Origin: Saccoglossus kowalevskii
Lineage: Eukaryota > Hemichordata > Enteropneusta > Harrimaniidae
Assembly: GCF_000003605.2 (NCBI RefSeq)
Contig: NW_003148273.1
Coordinates: 22,932-72,116 of the forward strand
Direction of reading: 5' to 3'
DNA length: 49,185 nucleotides
Shown here: positions 43,747-49,185 of the stretch, piece by piece
Numbering within the stretch: position 1 is the stretch's first letter
Layout of the letters: each line of letters opens with the position of its first letter
Notes under the pieces: model-generated
The model's input: only the letters and a program-made list of their open reading frames with translations
The model's database searches: none
What the model was told of the DNA's origin: nothing
Translations under genes and position numbers: made by a program

Positions 43747-46700
43747 TCAATTGCACCTGTTAAGAAAGAGAATGCGTAAACCATGTAAGTCTATGAATAC
43801 CTGTCAATTTATGATAACTTTCATATATTTTGTAACAAATAATCATATACTTCACAGTAGAAGGTTTTTTTCCCTAGAACCTGATTGCTAGCTTGTAATG
43901 GCTTTTGATTTTTATCTAGAAATAAACTTATTTAACAGTGAACCAGCATCCGAAGCAATATATATATAATTACCGGGAGGATAGAAATGGGTAAGAAAGT
44001 TACATACAAATTTGTATTCAACAAATTATAGTCACATGCAACGATCACTCTATTATAACATGTTATTGCCATTGAGATTATATTTTGTCGACACTGGTTT
44101 ATTTAATGTGATTATTCATCTATCTCAAATAGTTTTGAAAAGGACAACTTTAATGATGAAAACTCAAACCATTTGCTATGGAGCAAGTTTGTTTAAAAGA
44201 ACTTCTCACTACTGCCAGCTTATTTAAATGACACTTTTCGCAACATTCTTAGGATTTTAATCTATTTAAAAAGGGGTGACCATAAGACATGAACCAATCA
44301 CTTATATTTTTAGGGGAGATCTGAATCTGGTTTTCGTGGGGTCATGACTTTTGGAAGATTCTTCCCCAGATAAAGGCACTGTCGGGATAAGTTTTTCAAA
44401 TTCCGGAGTGCTTTCTTAGTATATATTAGTTTGGTCGCTTTTTCTATATATATATATATAGAAGCGATAAAGAAAACTGACCGCTATCTCGACTAAAGTA
44501 CTGTTAGTGTATTATATTACTTACTGAATGCCTTGTATTTTCCAACTTTCACCAAATTCAAAGGCATTATCCGCAATAGTACCATCTGGCTTTTGGAAAT
44601 CATCATGGATATTGTCGTTATAATTGCCCAAAAGTCCACACAGATTACCACGATAGTCTGAACCAAAAATATGAACGTTGAAGACGTGTTTCCGCAAAGT
44701 CCAATCCAATTTGAAGACGGTATTCCTCAATGTGAAACTCACTAACACCTTTTCGTGTACTTGAGAAACATCGATCTTTGTTAGCCCAGACAATCCATTA
44801 AGATTTCCCTGTTAAAGAAATTTGAATACATTATTGGTATCCCATTTCTGGCGACTACCTGTGTGTTTTTTAACGAGTTTATTCAATAAGAGGACGTAGA
44901 ACGAAATGTTGTTATATTTTTGTGTTGACCCAGAAGACCTTGTTTTTTCAATAACAAAATAATACTTTTAAGAGTTTGTCTATATTCTATCCGATGAACG
45001 ACTTCATAACTACACCCATTCGTCTACTTGAAGGAAAAAGCTTTAAATCATAATTTTTAGGCCGCTGTGGATGTTGTCATTGAATGAAGCCCACACGGTT
45101 CAAAGAGCACTGGTCAGTTGTAGATTATTTACATATGCTGTAATTAACTTACTGTAACTACGTCAAGTCCATTTATGTGAACATATTCATCGCCAACAGT
45201 TATGTTAATAGCAACGGCCCTGGTTTTGATTTCTTCATTGGTGCCGTATTCTCGAGGCTCGAATTTAGCAGTTATTTTGAAATCTGGTTTGACACTGGAG
45301 CAGTCCTTTACCAGAGTGTACCAGCATATTCCTTGATGGCTGTAATGGCGACCATCCAATGTGGTGTAGTGAGGATCACATCTAACAGCGCCACCAGCTG
45401 TTGAAATATCATAAGAATTAGTTAACCAACTATGATACACACTATTACCATGATAATAGATGCCAATGTACTACATACTAGCGATATCTCGTGTCAGTTT
45501 ATGAAGCAAGCTACACACCTTCAGGTATACTGAATACGAATTCAAACTGACTTTTTGACGATCTGTCTTCAAATGATACAGCACAGTCACGTCTCCGTAG
45601 CATATTAATGTCAGTATGCACCATTGGGTAAACGCCTCCGTGGGCTACATTTTGTTGCATATACGAAGTCAAAATGATCTTTGTACGAATAGCTACGTAG
45701 AGCAAACAACAGTCGTATATTGTGTAACAATAACCTGGTTTGTATTATTTACTTCAGAAAATACTCACAGCATATATCGATATCTCTGACCTCTACGGTT
45801 CCTTTAATATCAAGGGTGTCTAGATCCCAGGCATACACATCAGCCACCAAAGCATTCGGATCGTCATTCATGACATCATTGATCTGACTAGTGCTGAGAA
45901 CGCTTCCCCACAGGTTGAATTTCGTCATCCAACCAACAAACGCTCGACCTGGGAGATAACCTCCTCTCAAAAGATCTTGACGCTGACCAAGTACGAGAAC
46001 ACCACCTCCCGTGATCGTTTCCCCTTGTCCTTCGAAGCCCCAATCATCCAAATTACCATCAATATATATCTCCCAGCGACCAGTAGTAGACGTCCAGGTG
46101 AAGCACAGATGATGGCACTTACCATCGTTTACTGATGTTGTTGACGCTCCGAAAAGGTCATCCTTGATATGCAGTTTGGGGCCACTAAGTCTCCAGGCTA
46201 GTATCTCGTTGAGTTGCGTATCACTTATAGCGTAGGAGAATATTGCTACCTTGTTGTCAATGGAGTTGATCCACACACAGGCAGTGAATTCAGTGAGTTC
46301 TGGTATTGGCGTAGTGAGGGCTACATCAGACTGTTTGTACAAGTCCAGAAGTTTGCAGTTTGCTAGAATATCCACAGAATGAGAATGATCAATAACATCG
46401 TTGCAGTTCACAAAGAAGTATCCAAATATTCATCTGGCCACAGAATGTATTTTTTTGAGAAATCTCAGAAATATAGAATAAAAACAGCATAAAAGGGATT
46501 ATATAGATTGTTGCATCATGTAGATTATGCAGATCACTGAATGGAAATTGGGCATCTGGATTGAAATTCGCGCAAGAAAATTGAAAAATGCACAATGCAG
46601 ATTGAAACTAGCATAACGAAGATTATTACTTTGACTTGTAGATTGAAATTTGCAAAATAAAGCTTTAAAAATGCACAATGAAAATAAGAAATCGAATATT

Positions 46701-47488
46701 ACAGATTTGAAATGGTACAATGTACATTTGATATCAATTGCCTAATAAACAATACCCATATACTTACTGTGCTCCTCTCTGGATTTCTGAAATTAAAATG
46801 AGTGAAATGAAATGAATGATTTAGTATCATAAAATCACAACGTGCGATAAACGTTGCATAGTTATACTATTTTATAGAGTATAAAACAGGCTTGCTTGGT
46901 TTGAAACATGTTTCCATGGCAGTAATATGTCACCTGCAAATGAGTACGTTCGTAGTATATATGTATTGTAGGCAACGCCGTAATGAAGTATGTGTCTGTA
47001 ATTGAGACCATGGTTACCCCATACCTGTTCCTGGTCTGAGTGAGTGCTCCATATGTGTCTTGTTCACAGGATATTAATTACTGACTGTGTCATATATGGC
47101 TGAGGAAAGTTGTCAGTTTATTTTTATCTTCGGTGTTGAGGTATTTTAAAATTATTAAGTAACGCCAGAATAATAATATGGTACGTGATGAATGTAATTC
47201 AGGTTTTATTGGCTATATCTGATGCGGTATGATGTGGTCTGGTAATGACCTAACAAATTCACTTTCCGTACTGCTGCGTATTATTTGGGAAAGGTGTCTA
47301 AAAATATTGTGCATGCACTGTCTATTTTTGCAAGTGCTTTCCAAATAAATGTGTTTCTCGTAATATTAAAGTTTGTCGTCTGTTCGATTTATTCTGACAA
47401 AATATCGTATTACCTTGTCAACTGTAGCCGCCATCACATGGAAGACACACAGACACGCGGTGACGTAGAAAAGTAAATACAACTTCAT
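43747..47488 (-). CDS. Pentraxin-VWD secreted protein, gene 3 (intact coding exons)
   Basis: Coding exons (high to low): 47488-47414, 47035-46934, 46786-46768, 46362-45769, 45397-45153, 44808-44525, 43756-43747. Lengths 75, 102, 19, 594, 245, 284 and 10 nt sum to 1329 = 442 codons plus TGA; all phases close and all junctions are GT-AG. Signal peptide KLYLLFYVTACLCVFHVMA; exon 3 encodes TRNRYGVTMVSITDTYF...; the microexon gives KSREEH and lacks the TKR of its paralogs. Pentraxin domain about 66-263 (HLCFTWTSTTG, LGQRQD); VWD from CDPHYTTLDGRHY to a final QCN, with NLCGLLGNYNDNIHDDF. It is the most divergent of the three in the pentraxin domain (about 25 of 198 residues differ from gene 1) but close to gene 1 in VWD exon 7. 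No first exon or promoter is visible upstream. Confidence 0.8.
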
Positions 47489-47946
47489 CCTAGAAACAAA
47501 GACTAAATTTAATTGGTTCTGAGCGTTAAAACAATTCACACTGCCAGTAAATTTATTGAAACAACGGAATAGACAAATGGCCGTTTCATGAAGATGACTC
47601 TCATCAGACATACTTTCCCTGAACAAGTAATTAAGGTGAAATATCGTAGTCACGGCTTTGTGATTACGTTCCTCGTGTGATTTACATATGTATTATACCA
47701 AGGTGGTTTGAGCTTCACAATATATTAATTAATCGAAGAGAATAACAGAAATATGGACGTTCTAATTTGAATTAAACAATTGACACAAAGAACTCCAAAA
47801 ACACGAGCATACCTTTTTAGGACGGTTGTTCGAGGCCCGTTTGCATATTTCGTATTTGTAATGACATACTAGTGTATAATTTCATCTTGAGGCCAAGACG
47901 TGATATCCAATTCCCATTATGGAGAACAAGTCGGATTGTTCATGCT

Positions 47947-48308
47947 AATTTTTTTTTTTTTTTTTTTATTAACAAATAATATAAAAGTACATCACAAACA
48001 ATAGTGGTAGGTGGCAAAGTATTGGTATTTATAAATATGCAATGAATGTACGGGCTTATAATAATAGATTAAGAATTACAGCCCACAATGAAGTAAATTC
48101 TTGGAATTTGCCAGCAGTTTGTGCTTGCCTTTTTTTAACTAGAATCTTATTTTTCAATTCTCGTAAGAAGCCATTAAAACTAATATGAAAAGAACGGTTT
48201 CTGAAATATTTTTGCTTGTATATGTACCATTTTCCAAGTAAAATACAGTAATTCATAATGAAATTGTCTCTATTAAGTGGTATTAATCTAAACATTACAT
48301 CTTTATCT
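47947..48308 (-). mobile_element. 5'-truncated L1/Tx1-like LINE, 3' end with poly(A)
   Basis: The plus-strand T run at about 47,950-47,967 is the poly(A) tail of a minus-strand insertion. About 90 bp upstream of it (48,056) ends a frame whose residues NYCILLGKWYIYKQKYFRN and FLRELKNKILVKK are typical of the extreme C-terminus of L1/Tx1-type ORF2 proteins. Only ~85 coding residues remain. It has replaced or separated the upstream part of block C. Confidence 0.6.
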
Positions 48309-49185
48309 TTAATTATCGACCGATTTCTAATTTGTCTTTTATATCTAAAGTCCTTGAACGTGTCGTTGCATCCAGAGTGAAACAACATTTAGAGAATTAT
48401 TCATTGTATGAAGAGTTTCAATCAGCGTATCGGACCGCACGTAGCACTGAAACGGCTCTTTTGCGGGTCGCTAACGATGTACTATGCAGTATTGATAATT
48501 CTAAGAATTCAGTTGCTCTCGTACTTTTGGATCTTTCAGCCGCTTTTGATACTGTGAATCACAGGATTCTCATCGATAGGTTGAGATCAAATTTTGGTTT
48601 AAATGGTCTCATCATCAAATGGTTTGAGTCGTATTTGAGTAACCGCATTCAAAAAGTGAAAATTGGAAATGTATTTTCTGATATGACGTCTATATTAGTA
48701 ACCGGTGTTCCACAGGGCTCTGTCTTAGGGCGAGTTATTGCGACGTCACGGCGTAAAATATCATTTTTACGCCGATGACACACAGATTTATTTATCGGTT
48801 TCTGAAGATGATCAAATTCGCGCCCGGGTGATACTTCAGACATGTATTCAAGATGTTAGCGATTGGATGTCTTGTAATTTCCTACTTTTGAATGTGTCGA
48901 AAACTGAATTTGTGTGCATGGCGTCTCGGAGATTCTCACAAGACTCGTGTCCTTTGTCTAGTATCGCAATTGGTGAAGAATTGGTTAGTGCTTCGTCAAG
49001 TGCTAGAAACTTAGGTGTCTTGTTTGATTCGCAGCTATCTATGGAAACACACATTTCTACTATTTGTAGATCTGGATATTCCCATCTAAGAAATATTAAT
49101 CGTATTCGTAAATCATTATCCCAATCTGATACTGAAAAGTTGGTACATGCTTTCATATCTTCTCGCTTAGACAGCTGTAATTCAT
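48309..49185 (+). mobile_element. CR1/L2-like LINE reverse transcriptase fragment, frameshifted
   Basis: Plus-strand reverse transcriptase with the expected order of blocks: NYRPISNLSFISKVLERVV (48,311-48,367), LLDLSAAFDTVNHRIL (from about 48,523), GVPQGSVLG (about 48,703-48,729), then in another frame HGVKYHFYADDTQIY with catalytic YADD at 48,768-48,779, DWMSCNFLLLN and ARNLGVLFDS. The second frame is open to the window end. At about 48,730 a short internal deletion removes the residues usually found between GSVLG and the YADD strand and shifts the frame, so this copy is dead. The 5' part (endonuclease) is absent. Starts head to head against the L1/Tx1-like fragment. Confidence 0.8.

Larger units (their letters stand above)
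40107..47945. repeat. Segmental duplicate block C (pentraxin-VWD gene 3)
   Basis: Collinear with A and B from about 40,107, interrupted at 40,450-41,335 by sequence absent from the other blocks. Similarity to A continues past the signal-peptide exon (CTAGTGTATAATTTCATCT near 47,870) and stops at 47,945, at the poly(A) tail of a LINE. The promoter-containing part found in A and B is therefore missing here or displaced beyond the window. Confidence 0.8.

Noticed and set aside
1-49185. CRISPR arrays, bacterial operons, ribosome binding sites or rRNA genes
   Set aside because: No such structures; the window is clearly animal nuclear DNA.

Overview
The window is AT-rich animal (metazoan) nuclear DNA: spliced genes with GT-AG introns, a TATA-type promoter, tRNA-derived SINEs, LINE remnants, small inverted-repeat elements and an assembly gap (202 N). 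The gene content fits a marine invertebrate, perhaps a deuterostome such as an enteropneust or a lancelet, but the sequence alone does not settle the taxon.

Left part (1-15,050). The last coding exon of an RBM7-like RNA-binding protein (398-1006, +) enters from the left. A repeat-rich stretch follows, with three palindromic or inverted-repeat elements, a 29-30 bp minisatellite (4711-5169), a possible CpG-type promoter near 5.75 kb and a tRNA-derived SINE. One complete single-exon GT31 beta-1,3-glycosyltransferase lies at 8443-9609 (-). A possible exon of a multi-pass membrane protein is at about 13.2-13.6 kb (-). The rest looks non-coding.

Right part (15,050-47,945). This is dominated by three tandem segmental duplicates: block A about 15,049-25,080, block B about 29,888-37,917 and block C about 40,107-47,945. 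Each carries one minus-strand gene with the same exon plan, which I rebuilt by hand from splice sites and phases: a non-coding first exon under a TATA box (seen in A and B), a signal-peptide exon, a 33-34-codon exon, a 19-22-nt microexon, a 594-nt pentraxin exon, two exons forming one von Willebrand factor D (VWD) domain, and a last exon that adds two residues and the stop. B and C are open throughout (443 and 442 residues). A carries a 1-nt deletion in exon 3 and two compensating indels in its second VWD exon. I know no standard gene name for a secreted pentraxin-VWD protein, so this array is the most interesting content here; a role in recognition or innate immunity is inference only.

Between the blocks lie a decayed L1/Tx1-like LINE (about 25.8-28.4 kb, -), two copies of an unidentified 550-bp element in opposite orientation (29.1-29.7 and 39.5-40.1 kb) and two kinds of SINE. 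Block C ends abruptly at the poly(A) tail of a 5'-truncated L1/Tx1-like LINE. That LINE meets a CR1/L2-like reverse transcriptase fragment head to head, and the fragment runs off the right end.
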